A stretch of 64,000 nt of DNA from Mastigamoeba balamuthi (lineage: Eukaryota > Evosea > Mastigamoebida > Mastigamoebidae): contig CACRSC010000024.1 in assembly GCA_902651635.1 (NCBI GenBank), positions 196,275 through 260,274 of the forward strand, in the 5' to 3' direction. Under the pieces are notes generated by a model. That model saw only the letters and a list, made by a program, of their open reading frames with translations. It was not told the origin of the DNA and did no database searches. Of the stretch, positions 32,589 through 43,823 are shown piece after piece. The translations under genes were made by a program, and so were the position numbers. Every line of letters begins with the position of its first letter. The first letter of the stretch is position 1.

Positions 32589-35500
32589 TCAGAACACAAG
32601 GCCCTCGTTGGCCTCTGTGCGAGCATTCGTGATGGCCATGACCTCAACCACGTGCGTGGGGCACAGCTGCGTCTCGTCGAAGAAGAACCACTCGGACCAC
32701 TGCGGGCTCGAGTGGCTGTCGTACCCCGCCGTCGGTTCCACGGACCCCATAAACGCCTCTGTTTCGAGCAGAAAAAAAACAAAGTGCAAAAAACCAAGTC
32801 AGTAAGTGGGTCATCAGGGCTGGCCAGCCTCCCCAGCCCAGCGCAGACACCGACGTACCCATGTGCAGGGTGCGCCCGGGGAGTGCCTTGAACATGACGA
32901 TCTTCACCCTGTCACCCTGTTGTGCGTGTCCTCTGCGTGAGACGGGAATTGGAGGGGTTGGTTGCCAACGAATCATCGGCACCTCGTTGAGGGCGAGGGG
33001 CATCTCCAGTCCATCCGACGTCACTCCCACGTTGGAGTACTGCAGCGTGTACTCGACGAAGCGGCTCGCGTACACTCCGCAGTGCGGGTCCTGAGCACAC
33101 AACGCAGGCGACTCAGTTTTTGCGAAGGCAATTGAACAAAGCTCTCTGAGAGGCGGGACTGCAGGGCACCCCGAAGAAGCCGGCGTCGGTCGACGTGGAG
33201 GGGTTGCGAGGGTGGCCGACGCGGAGCACTCCGTTGCTGCAGATGGACGCGATGTTGCGCTCCCTGGTGCCGTGGAACGCCACGCGCTCCTCCATCTCGT
33301 CGTCGCTGCGGCCCAGCGCCCCGCGCATGAACTCGCGGCGCCTGCGGAACCACATCTCCAGCGTGGGGTTGACCACGCGCCACGCGGCCGCCACGACGAA
33401 GATGATGGGGTGCTTGTTGGCGCGGATGCGCTTCTCGGTGTAGTCCTCGTGGTGCATCTGGTAGTACTGCGGGAACGACCGCTGGAACGCCTTGAGCTCC
33501 TTGCCGCGCAGCTCCACCAGCTCCGAGGCGATCCGCTCCTCGCCCAGGGCGGCGCACAGGGCCGCGTGGACCGGCTCCCCCTCGGGCACGGCGCCCGCGA
33601 TCGGCACGACGGGTGCAGCGCAGCGCGTCGACCGCAGTCGGACGGCCGTCGCCGCCCGCGTGTGCCGGGCGCCTCCCGCGTCCTCCAGCGCCGCCTCCCT
33701 CGCTCGCCTCCTCCGCGCGACAACGAGCACTGCGGCGGCGCACACGGCAGCAGCGAGGGCGCAGGCGGCGCAGACGGGGGCGACGATGGCGGCGACGGCG
33801 GAGGAGCGGTGTCCGCGACCGCGCGGAGAGCACTCGGGGCCCGTGCAGAGGAAGCTCACGTTGGCGCTGACGGGCGCGGACCAGCGGCAGCCCGCCCGCG
33901 TGGTCGCCACGCTGATCGAGAAGGAGGGCGCGGTGGCCGAGCCGTCGTGGACGAGCAGGACGCGGCCCGCGCGGACGTCGGCCAGCGTGAACTCCTCGAC
34001 GTCAGTCAGCGGGTCCTGCGCCGAGACGAAGTGCCCCGCGTCCACCGAGCCCACGCGGACGAACACGTCCTCGGGCGCCGCCAGCGTGTCGACGTCGAGC
34101 TGCTCGCGCGAGAGCGGCGCGCGCTGGCCCTGGGCGACGGCGAAGCTGTTGCGGGCGAGGGCGGGCTGGCCGACGCCGTAGACCACGTAGGCCCTGCCGC
34201 CGTGCGGGTGGTCGCCGCTGAACATCTGCGCCACGACGACGTCCGCGACGCCGTCGCCGTTGAGGTCGGCAGCGGCCACGCGCGCGTCGTCCCCGGCGGC
34301 CTCGCCGGCGAGCCGGTAGCCCTCGTCGCAGGCGAGGCTGTCGAGGTCGACGGGCCCCCAGTGGCTGCGGCCCCGCCGCCCGAAGACGACGAGCACCTCG
34401 CCGACGCCGCGGTACGCGCTCAGCAGGAAGTCGCCGACGCCGTCGCCGTTCACGTCGCCCGCGGGCGCCGCCGAGCCGCCGATGCGGTGCAGAGCGCTGC
34501 TCGAGACGCTGAAGCCCTCGGCGGGGCCCATGCGGCCGAGGTCCAGCTCGCCGCCCTCGCGCTTGTCGCGCGCGCCCAGGACGACGTAGCGGCCGACCGC
34601 GAGCTCGTCGCAGCCGTCGCCGTTGATGTCGCCGATGGCCCGGGCGATGGGGGCGTGCGTTCTGTCGAAGCCCGCAGCTGAGCGGTTGTCGATGACGGCC
34701 GCGTAGCTCGGGGACCTGCGCGGGCCTCCGCCAGGCACGCGCTCGACGCCGTAGAACACGCGCGTGGGCGTCCGCACGGTCGCGGGGTTGTAGAGGCCCG
34801 CGAGGATGTCGGGCCAGCCGTCGCCGTCAAAGTCGCCCGACGAGAGCGAGAGGCCGACCAGGCGCTCCGACCCCGTGCCCGTCTTGGCGAACCTCTGCAG
34901 CGCGGCGACGCTCACCGGCGAGGCTGTCCTGTTGGACGGGACGCCGTAGACGCAGTGGATGGCGCCCACGCGGGCGCCGTCGCTGTCGGGCCACCCGGGG
35001 GCCCAGAGCAGCACGTCGTCGAGGCCGTCGTGGTCCACGTCGCCCGCAGCAGCCACGACGATGCCCAGCGCGCTGCCCCCGACGCCCGTGATGGCCAGCC
35101 CGTCGCTGGGCGCGAGGGCCTGCTGGTCGACGACGACGACGTGGGGCCAGGGCCCGCGGCGCCCGTAGACCACGTAGGCGCAGCCCGTGAGGTCGCCCGT
35201 CTCGTTCATCGCCCCGACGACGACGTCGTCGACGCGGTCGCCATTGAAGTCGCCCGCGCGGGCCACGGAGCACGCGAAGCGGCTGGAGGGGCCGCTGCCG
35301 ACGAGCAGCGTCGTGTTGGGGCCCTCGCGGAGGCGCTGATCGCTGACCGAGGGCTGCGCTGCGAGCCCCGGGGTCGACCAGACGACGTAGACGCAGCCCA
35401 CGCCCGAGGGCAGGTGCGACGTCAGCGCCGCGACGAGGACGTCGGGGGCGCCGTCGCCGTTGAGGTCCGCCAGGTCGACAGCGGTGCCGAACTTGGGGAG

Positions 35501-35641
35501 GGGCGAGCCCTCGGGGCCGTCGATGCGGAAGCCCGTCGAGCCCTGCGCCAGCGTCGCCAGGTCGTAGCGTGCTGTGGGGGCCGCACGTACAACGGCAAGG
35601 CAGAGTCCGAGGAGCAGGAGGACCCCAGCAGTGCCCGCCAT
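32589..35641 (-). CDS. Type I membrane protein: extracellular FG-GAP propeller, one helix, cytosolic PARP catalytic domain; 3 exons
   Basis: Exons 35641-33170, 33090-32859 and 32758-32589; 957 aa, in frame. Residues 1-21 are a signal peptide. Residues ~22-520 hold about seven FG-GAP/integrin-alpha-like propeller blades, each with a calcium-type D-x-N-G-D-G-x-x-D loop, for example DLNGDGAPDVLVAAL and DVNGDGVGDFLLSAY. One helix (about 613-640) is followed by RRRRAR, a stop-transfer signal. The cytosolic part ends in a PARP catalytic domain with VAFHGT (His ~789), CGVYAS (Tyr ~831) and SEWFFFDETQLCP (Glu ~924), the full H-Y-E triad. PARPs transfer ADP-ribose from NAD+ to proteins. H-Y-E members can make chains, but loop length matters too. 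Ligand binding outside, coupled to ADP-ribosylation inside, is inferred. A stretch of exon 2 (NEVPMIRWQPTPP) may be a retained mini-intron. Confidence 0.85.
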
Positions 35642-36239
35642 TGAGTGTTTGAGTGCGTGCTGCAGCTCAGCGATAAAGAACTTCTGACTCGGTGGATTTT
35701 TCAGAGTCCCCCAGCAATCGATTCCCGGTGCGGTCGCGACAGGGCGTCTGCGTTGCGTGCCACGACCTCATGCGGGGCTCACTCTGCCCCACAGCTCTGA
35801 CTGTGCAGGGCGTCGGCTGGAGCCCGCAGAGATGCTCATCTGGTTCCCTGGCTCCTCCAAAGAGCTCAAATTCTGACCCCAACGTGTCTTTTGTGCTCCC
35901 CTCGCCATCAATACCCGAAGCGTCACTCAACAGAAGCTGCCAGTAGATGCCGCCTACATCGTACGTTGTTCCCTGCCCATTGTTTATGCTTTTGTTTGTT
36001 CACTGCTCGCCTACTAGTGGACAACACACCCTCCATGTAAAGTGTAAGAAATAATCCAATTCGCCGTTCAGCAGATAATAATTCCCATTTAACAAAAATG
36101 AGGGGACCTGGGTTGTATTGATAGTCTGTGCCAATTGGGCGTGTGCTGGCACCGGAGGTTGATATTTTCCAGATACGAAGGATATTCCCGGGAAATATCT
36201 GTGCATTTCTGCGGCGCTTTTTTTGACAAAACCCGGAGA
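35642..36239. other. Divergent intergenic region between the FG-GAP-PARP and RING-H2 genes
   Basis: No gene is supportable. Close to the RING start lies a group of GATAT boxes (TTGATATTTTCCAGATACGAAGG, then GATATTCCCGGGAAATATC at 36181-36199, a near-perfect palindrome). Confidence 0.45.
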
Positions 36240-37024
36240 ATGCTGAAGTCCCTGCTGTCGTCACTGCGGGAGACGGCGGCCGAGGCAGCCGAGGCCTTTG
36301 CCCAGCGCGAGGCCCGGGAGCGCCAGCGTCGTGCGGGGGAGCTCGCTGCGATCGAGGCGCGGATGCAGCGAGCGAACCCCGCGGAGCCCTCGCACCTCGC
36401 AGTCCGCTGGTCGCTGACCCTCGGGCCCATCATGCTCGTCGGAGCTGAGATGGTCCCCGGCAGGGCTGTCCCCGCCGACGCCCTCGAGCGCGTGCGGCTG
36501 CTCCCCAGGCGCAAGTGGCTCTGCTCCGCAGGTGCGCTCCCCTCGTCCCCTCTGCGGATGCCGTGCGGGTTCAATTGATTTTGTTACCAAATTGTATTTC
36601 TCCTTGCGGATTCGTTCAGAGGATCTGCTCCGGGGCCTGTGTTGGCGCTGTGCACCACTTCAACAGTTCATTTGGGCGGTTCTCCTCTCTTCCAATTTCT
36701 CTGGCTGTTTCAATTCTGGCCCAGAATTGTTTCTGACCCAGAATTAATACTATTCAATCTGGATGTGGAAAGAGGGTCTATGTGGATCACTTATCAGGGT
36801 TTCGATTCTCGTTTAGCGCGTTTGTTCTTTGGGATGCATGACAACTTATTTCTGTCTTTGTCTGCACAGAGAACACAAGATGCCCTATTTGCCTGTCGGA
36901 CTACGAGGCTGGCGATGACATCCGCATACTGCCGTGTATGCACGAGTTCCACTGCGAGTGCATCGACCGCTGGCTTACTCAGCGTGACCCTCACTGCCCC
37001 GTGTGCCGTGCTGACTCAATCTAA
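36240..37024 (+). CDS. RING-H2 finger protein, 2 exons, 148 aa
   Basis: Exons 36240-36531 and 36870-37024. The N-terminal half is a charged, helical, Ala/Glu/Arg-rich segment without a membrane helix. The second exon encodes a complete RING-H2: CPICLSDYEAGDDIRILPCMHEFHCECIDRWLT (read as C-x2-C ... C-x-H-x2-H-x2-C) and CPVC. RING-H2 proteins are E3 ubiquitin ligases that recruit an E2. No substrate domain is recognised. The intron begins GTGCGC and has TCAATTGATTTT about 40 bases in. A palindromic GATATTCCCGGGAAATATC lies 40 bases upstream of the start. Confidence 0.85.
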
Positions 37025-37814
37025 CTCTAACGCATGGCCCCTCCTGTTAGTATGCAACACGGCGTTTTTTTCTCATTGAAGTAATGAATGGTATAACGAT
37101 TGCAGTTCCAACAAATGAATGCAGTTGTTTTCATTGCAGTGCACGAAATCTATCAGTTGATGGAATGCACCCGCCATGGCACTTCTTATGGGATATTGGT
37201 GCACACCCATTAAAATAAAATTGTCAAACAATGTCCTTTAATCCTGGCTGCAAATCCCATCAAATGAGAATTCTCGAACAAAAAACCAAGAAGTAAGGTA
37301 TTCATACAAATAAAAAGTTGGATTATTTTAAAAAATGCATACTTGCTCATCGCAAGGGTTTATCAGGCCAACTTGTAGTAACCTCTGATGGGGTGCATGC
37401 TCTGGGGAATATGGTCCTCCTGCCACAGTTTTGCATTCCTTCCTTGTACGTGCTCTGCTTGCAACAGCTCGATTCTTCTCCGAACTTTTTTGTCTTTTCA
37501 CACAGAGATATACTTGGTGTCTGAGGAGGAATTTTGAAATAAGGGCATAATTAAGACCCTAGTCAAGCTACTATGAACAATCTACTTTCTCAAATATGAA
37601 ACAGAACTTCAGTTAGAGGATTGAAAACTGATAAGAAGAGTTCACCATCGCATGACTAGGGAAGAGAACAAGAGAAATTGACAGTCTAACAATTACCAGG
37701 CAGATTGCACGAGCCCCACACAATGATTGCAGAGGTGCAGATAGTAAGTGGTCTGATATTATGTGACAGCCTTCGCATGTTACTGGTACTTGCTTGTGCA
37801 GGTGGAGGCCACAA
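37025..37814. other. AT-rich stretch before the assembly gap; nothing recognised
   Basis: The DNA is AT-rich compared with its neighbours and lacks coding character. It should contain the 3' flank of the RING gene and, near its right end (GCTTGTGCAG|GTGGAGGCC, about 37791-37810), perhaps an acceptor of the gene that runs into the gap. Confidence 0.4.
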
Positions 37815-38249
37815 NNNNNNNNNNNNNNNNNNNNNNNNNNNNNNNNNNNNNNNNNNNNNNNNNNNNNNNNNNNNNNNNNNNNNNNNNNNNNNNNNNNNNN
37901 NNNNNNNNNNNNNNNNNNNNNNNNNNNNNNNNNNNNNNNNNNNNNNNNNNNNNNNNNNNNNNNNNNNNNNNNNNNNNNNNNNNNNNNNNNNNNNNNNNNN
38001 NNNNNNNNNNNNNNNNNNNNNNNNNNNNNNNNNNNNNNNNNNNNNNNNNNNNNNNNNNNNNNNNNNNNNNNNNNNNNNNNNNNNNNNNNNNNNNNNNNNN
38101 NNNNNNNNNNNNNNNNNNNNNNNNNNNNNNNNNNNNNNNNNNNNNNNNNNNNNNNNNNNNNNNNNNNNNNNNNNNNNNNNNNNNNNNNNNNNNNNNNNNN
38201 NNNNNNNNNNNNNNNNNNNNNNNNNNNNNNNNNNNNNNNNNNNNNNNNN
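37815..38249. other. Assembly gap of 435 undetermined bases
   Basis: A continuous run of n. It removes the first exon(s) of the DUF4419 gene that follows. The most likely cause is the near-identical paralogue at 41933-43384. Confidence 0.99.
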
Positions 38250-38897
38250 TGCGGTATTCCGCACTTCCGGATCGACGGGGGCAGCGACGAGTGGCAGCGC
38301 CTGGCGGCCATGTGCCTCGAGCTGGCGGACCACGTGGCCGCGTGCAACACGCCGCGGACGACGCAGTTTGCGGGGTACTGCAGGGACGTCGCGGGGCTCG
38401 TGCGCGAGGTCGACGCGTACGCGCACTGCGACATGTCCGTGCGGGCCAACGCAGAGGCCGCACAGACCTTCTTCTCCGCCTGCTTCTGGATCACCAAGAA
38501 CTGCAGCAGCGGCCACCCCTACTCCTGCCGTGGCTGGCTGTCCCGCCTCTACTTCGCCAGTGTTGAGGAGCCCGTGGTAAGCGTAGCTCACATATCAAAT
38601 TGACTTTCATGCCAGCTAATCTAATGTAATGCTTGGACACTGCAGAGTAGGAAGAAGGGAACGGCTGATGGGGATGCTGTGCCAGAGTGGCTTCGTGTAC
38701 CACACAACGTGCTGGACTTCCCGACGCACATGGGGCGCGTGGCGTGGCGCAACGAGGAGAGCGGCAGGATGTTCTGCATGTGCACGGGGCTGTTCTACAG
38801 CACGCTGAGCGACGACGGCGCGTTCCTGCTGCCGTGCTACGGGCAGCTGCAGTACGAGATCCGTAGCGAGACCCTCTTCAAGCAGCTCGCAAACTGA
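38250..38897 (+). CDS. DUF4419-family protein, copy 1, 5' end lost in the assembly gap
   Basis: Two exons are visible, 38250-38576 and 38646-38897. The first starts in CGIPHFRIDGGSDEWQRL, the family's conserved CGIP-x-x-x-x-G-x-x-x-DW segment, and runs to GHPYSCRGWLSRLYF. The second encodes HMGRVAWRNEESGRMFC and ends with LPCYGQLQYEIRSETLFKQLAN. The protein matches copies 2 and 3 almost residue for residue. The intron has the same GTRAGCGTAGCTCACA start as copy 2, pointing to recent duplication. DUF4419 proteins occur in fungi and protists and have no established activity. The gap, not a mutation, explains the missing start. Confidence 0.8.
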
Positions 38898-41800
38898 CCA
38901 GACATGAGGTCCTGTTCAATGCTCCTTAGCCTCCTTAGCCGACTCTCAGTTGTGGGCGATCTCAATGATCCAGTTGACAACCAATTCAACAAATGAGCTC
39001 TCTGCCAATAACAAGTGGCTGCAACATCGACAGTGCCTCAGGTACGTCTTCTTAGCTTCATGCTGATCTCCCACTTGAAGTAACTTGTGGTTTGTCATGG
39101 TGTGGTGGTGTTAACACTGCCGTAGTTGCGGGGGTCTGTTCTAGAAAACTGAATTGAGAGATCCCTGGAATGCAATTGAGAAGAACACATAGGGGGTGGG
39201 CAAAACCGTTGCGGGGATTCTGTGCCTACATGGGGTGGCAGGGACTGCAAGGCTGAAGAGGTTTCTCTCGTGTGGGAATTGCAAGAGAGGGTTGAACTCT
39301 GCACTGGACATCCAGAGTTGTGAGCTTCTTTTGAGCATCTGCCAGGCACTTCTTCGCAGACTTCACGTCCTTGAAGAGGTGGCCCATCCTTACTGCAAGA
39401 ACATCAACAGTGCAGTTCCGTGGCGTGCATCACATTTCTGGGGGTGACTGTGTGGCTCAGTACCAGTCACAATTTTAGTCTCTCCAGCATGCATGTGATG
39501 AATGCCAGCATTGCAAAAAGAGGATGGCCATGGGGCAGCAGCTCCAGCAGCACCATGCTGTGCTTGATAACAGTGGTGCGTGTGAACTGTGTGATGTGCT
39601 GAACAGACACAGGCAGTGTCAGGAAGCAGTCGTGCATGAAGCTCCTCGGACTCATCACAGCCAGTTGCATGGAAGCTTGCAGGCAGCATGGTGAAGTCTG
39701 GCTGTCATCATGACTGCTCAGGATGCGGCCACAGAACTGGTCAGTGGCAGGGTTGTAACCACTGCCGAAGTATGAAGTGTTGCTGGCCAACAGCTTGTGG
39801 TTGAGGTGCACCTCAATCACGGGCTTGGGGACGGACCTCTTCACTACATAGAGCATTGCCCCCTTGCGTGCCAAGTGTGTGCCCAGCCAGTTCACAGTCA
39901 GCATGCCATTCTGCCCTAGAACCTTGCATTCCTCTGGGCTTGCATTCACTGAGACGTTAAGCTTCCTGAAGCACAGATAGAGTGCCTTGACATCACAGGA
40001 AAACAGGAAGCCCAAGCCCACTGGCACTGGACAAACCAGCCACTAGAGCCCCAGCACTACAAGCAGACAGGTGTTCTACTGGCTCTGGGAGGTGTTGATA
40101 AAGACTTGATTACGTTCCAGCCTGGTCAGTCTTCAACAACCAGTACAACACTGCGAGCATGTCCTCAGTCCATCTCATGCATAAGTATGTGATTGTCATA
40201 ACTGTCTTGATCCTGCTCATCAGAACGAAGCACAGAATGGTGACAGTATGCATGAGAAGCTGCTCGGCCCCTGATAAGAGCTGCAGGTACATGAGGCACA
40301 TCTTGCAGTGCAGCATGTACAGGAGGCAGCCTGCTCATGTGTGCTGCCACTCTTCACCCCAGCACCAGCAAAAACGTCCACATGTCATCCGTGAACTTGG
40401 TGCTGAAATGGTAGTTTTGGTCCTTGAACATGGCACAGCACTCTTATGGCTTCTCGAGCTTGAGAAGCTAGGCGTGTGCTTCTTCAGCTGACCATGGCTG
40501 TCCAATGACTGCTCTGTTATATAGTCACCAAGCAGCTTCGTGGTGATTGCCCTGAACATAAAAGGGCAGTGGGCCTTGTTGGCAACCTCAGAGAGCTCCC
40601 TGTTGACGTCCTTTAGCATTACAGCCTGGGCCGAGGCCCCAGGTGGCTTTTAACATAGAAACAAGGTGAGGAACTCAGGGGCCACGGCCTCAGTGTGCTT
40701 GTGTGCCACCCACAGAACGAAACGTTCTTGCAGGTGCCTGCCTGTAAATTATGTATCATCGGGGGGTGCTTCATCTGGCACACTCCAGCAAACTCGAGCT
40801 CATGTAGTAGCACGTCCTTGGAAGCCCTGTCAAGGGATATGAGAGAGGAAGTGAAAAGCAGTGGAAAGAATCAAGGACGAAGGGAGCATGCCATGGTGCT
40901 CTGTGCCGGAGGTCGTAGCCCACGTGGTTGCCACCATCATCCTTAAATGTGCTGCTGCCACTGTCATCCTCGTCATCATCATTGTCGTCCATGATGCCTT
41001 GTTGACATACTCAATATCATCATCGTTGTTGGACTTGAGGTGTGTCCACGGCTTCTGCAGTGGCACGGTGTTGTGTATGCTGCTGTCTTCATTGCTGTTG
41101 CCTGGCCAGTATGTGTGTGGTGGCAGTGGCAGGTGTGAATGTGTGCTCAGCCCCTCAGGTGCTGCCAGTGGGGGCCCCAACAGCATCGGCAGAGGCAGCC
41201 ACTTTCCCTGATGGTCCAAGGGCCACTGCTAGTGGTGGCAGTGCTGCTGCTGTGGCAGCGACTGTAACAGTGCAGGTGACAGCAACTGCAGTTCAGAGGG
41301 CTGGCACGGAGAGGGCCCTGCTGTGGCAGGGCACTACTGCTGGTGGCAGTGGTCAGCAGAGCCATCACTCTGCTGCTCACACCAGAAGTGTGCATGGAAG
41401 AAACGCTCACTAAATCAACAGAAAAGAGTGTCAAATATTCCATTATTGGGACCGGATATCCCGTTATTGGAACAGGGGATGTCCCGAGAGGAGAGGAAAT
41501 ACAGAGGTTTTTACAGTTTAAAATGTGGGATGGGAGCAGGGGGAAGCAGGGGGTCTGAAGGTAATCTTTCTATCAAAACACTGTCAATTATACAATGAAC
41601 TGACTGTTTCCTGACAGGTCATGCCATTCGCGCCATTTTGCATTTTTATTGTCAATTTACAATGTCCGACAGTCAAAACATACTGTGTAGAATCATGCCC
41701 ATTCTGTTCTGCCAAGTCTCTCACTTCACCAAGGCAGAGGGTTTCTATCATCTGTCTTCTGTGATCTCTGTCAAATACTATACCTTTCGATTGAGGCCCG

Positions 41801-41932
41801 AGCGCGAACTCAACAGAACAACAGTCGCCTTCGGTGCGATATTACACAGATATTTCTGTACGACCGTTGGAAAAAAGCGCTGCAACGTCACCGAGCAGCT
41901 CGATAACAGCACAACGACCACAAGAGACCGCC
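38898..41932. other. Three-kilobase stretch without an intact gene; decayed coding-like sequence
   Basis: Minus-strand pieces keep protein-like composition: 40027-39467 (VNASPEECKVLGQNGML...), 40619-40335 (LKDVNRELSEVANKAHC...) and a KDQNYHFSTKFTDDMWTFLLVLG piece in another frame. Stops and frame changes separate them. This looks like one or more dead genes or a mobile element, which I cannot identify. 40900-41400 is CTG/CAG-rich with scattered simple runs. At 41840-41860 a GATATTACACAGATATTTC box lies upstream of the next gene. Confidence 0.4.
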
Positions 41933-43384
41933 ATGGCCCTCCTCACAGGCAAGGCCCTCGCCGAGCGCCTGGCGCCTCCCGACCTCTCCCATCCTCCGTC
42001 CTCCGAGAGGCCCACGTTTGCGCCCGACTTCCTGCAGCCCGTCGACAACGCGCAGTCGCCAGCGCCGCCAGCGCCCCCCTGCAGGCCCTCGAGCGTCCTC
42101 CTCAACACCATGCGCTCCAACGGGGGCCACGACCCCGCGGCGCACATCCTGGACCACGTCACCGCGGGCCTGCCGCAGAGCTGGTTCGCAGCGACCATCA
42201 GACGGCGGCTCGAGTGCGCGGAGCTCATGTGGGCGCGGCTGTGGCCCTGCGACGCCCCCAGGGACGCCGGCGCCGTCGAGGCCGAGGGGACGGCGGCGCG
42301 CGGGCACCAGGGGCTGGCGTGGTACGTGTACGCGTGCTGGGCGCAGGAGAAGGGCTGCGTGCTGCGCCCCGACCTCGTGTGGCTCACTGTGGCCTCGGAG
42401 TTGGCCCGCGAGACCCTCGCTGCCCCGCTGGCCTACAGGCCCCTCTTCAGGCGCGACAACAACAAGGGCAAGATGGACGTGGTGGTGGGGAGTGGAGCGA
42501 GCTGGGAGATGCCTCTGGAGCGGCTGGCGAGCAGCGTGGCGGAGCGCATGAGCGACAGGCGCGTCGCGGAGCTCGTGGCCCACAGCGACTTCGCCTCTGC
42601 CGGCCCCGGCTACCACCAGGCCGCTGCCTCGGCCCTCGCTGCTGCCGCCAGCCCCTACGCCTTCTTTTGGAAGTGCGCTCCACGCGGTTTCATTTTCCGA
42701 CTGGCACTCAATTGATTTGCGCCCCCTGCGCAGTTCATTCTGCGGCATTCCGCACTTCCGGATCGACGGGGGCAGCGACGAGTGGCAGCGCCTGGCGGCC
42801 ATGTGCCTCGAGCTGGCGGACCACGTGGCCGCGTGCAACACGCTGCGGACGACGCAGTTTGCGGAGTACTGCAGGGACGTCGCGGGGCTCGTGCGCGAGG
42901 TCGACGCGTACGCGCACTGCGACATGTCCGTGCGGGCCAACGCAGAGGCCGCACAGACCTTCTTCTCCGCCTGCTTCTGGATCGCCGACGGCTGCGGCAG
43001 CGGTCACCCCTACTACTGCCGCGGCTGGCTGTCCCGCCTCTACTTCGCGAGTGTCCAGGAGCCCGCGGTGAGCGTAGCTCACAGATCAAATGACTTGCAT
43101 GAAAGCTAAATTAATACTACTTGACACCGCAGAGGCGGAAGAAGGGAACGGCGGACGGGGATGCCGTGCTAGAGAGTCAGCGGGTGCTGGACAGCATGGA
43201 TCTCTTCCCGGCGCACATGGGGCGCGTGGCGTGGCGCAACAAGGAGAGCGGCAGGATGTTCTGCACGTGCACGGGGCTGTTCTACAGCACGCTGAGCGAC
43301 GACGGCGCGTTCCTGCTGCCGTGCTACGGTCAGCTGCAGTACGAGATCCGCAACGAGGGCCTCTTCAACGAGCTCGCAAACTGA
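41933..43384 (+). CDS. DUF4419-family protein, copy 2, complete, 3 exons
   Basis: Exons 41933-42672, 42734-43067 and 43133-43384, 441 aa. An earlier in-frame ATG at 41834 exists, but 41933 matches copy 3. Landmarks: a Pro-rich N-terminus (DNAQSPAPPAPPC), a QEKGCVLRPDLVWLTVASELARE segment equivalent to the family's DxVWLxIAQG, HSDFASAGPGYHQAAA, CGIPHFRIDGGSDEW, SACFWI, GSGHPYYCRGWLSRLYF, and a C-terminal LPCYGQLQYEI. The protein is soluble, with no signal or membrane segment. Function unknown. Intron 1 is only 61 bases and has GTGCGC at its start and TCAATTGATTT about 35 bases in. Compared with copy 3 it differs mainly in the N-terminal 60 residues and in the PLFRRDNNKGKMD region. Confidence 0.88.
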
Positions 43385-43823
43385 CCAGCAGCGCATCCCT
43401 CTCGCCGAGGAGCTCACCCTGGCCGAGCCTGTTGCCCTGAGCAGAGGAGTGTGGCAGTGATGTCCCCTCTCCTTGGGTTGCAATCAAGTGTTGGCGCCAG
43501 TCTCTGGCAGACCACAGGCGGCTGAGAAGGAGATATTGGTGCGAGACGCAGATGATGGGGTGTGGGTGGGCACAGTTGCCACCAGGGAGGGTTGGGTGGC
43601 TGCTCCCACCCACTGAAGTGCACCGCCAGGCAGTGCTGCTGCTGAGCACCTCACTTGGCTGAGAGCGCACCACACAGCATCTATCTCGGGTCCACGTGTT
43701 CCCCTGGCCTCCTAGCCCCCTCTGCCATCAGGTGAGCGTTGACTGGGCCCCAAATCTGAACTGGTATCTGTGAGAATATCCACAGAAGATACGTAGATAC
43801 GAGATTCACATATCTGGAACGCC
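43385..43823. other. Intergenic stretch before the TRIM-like gene
   Basis: No gene is seen. The last 60 bases hold GAGAATATCCACAGAAGATACGTAGATACGAG and CATATCTGG, again the GATAT-type box just upstream of a start codon. Confidence 0.45.
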
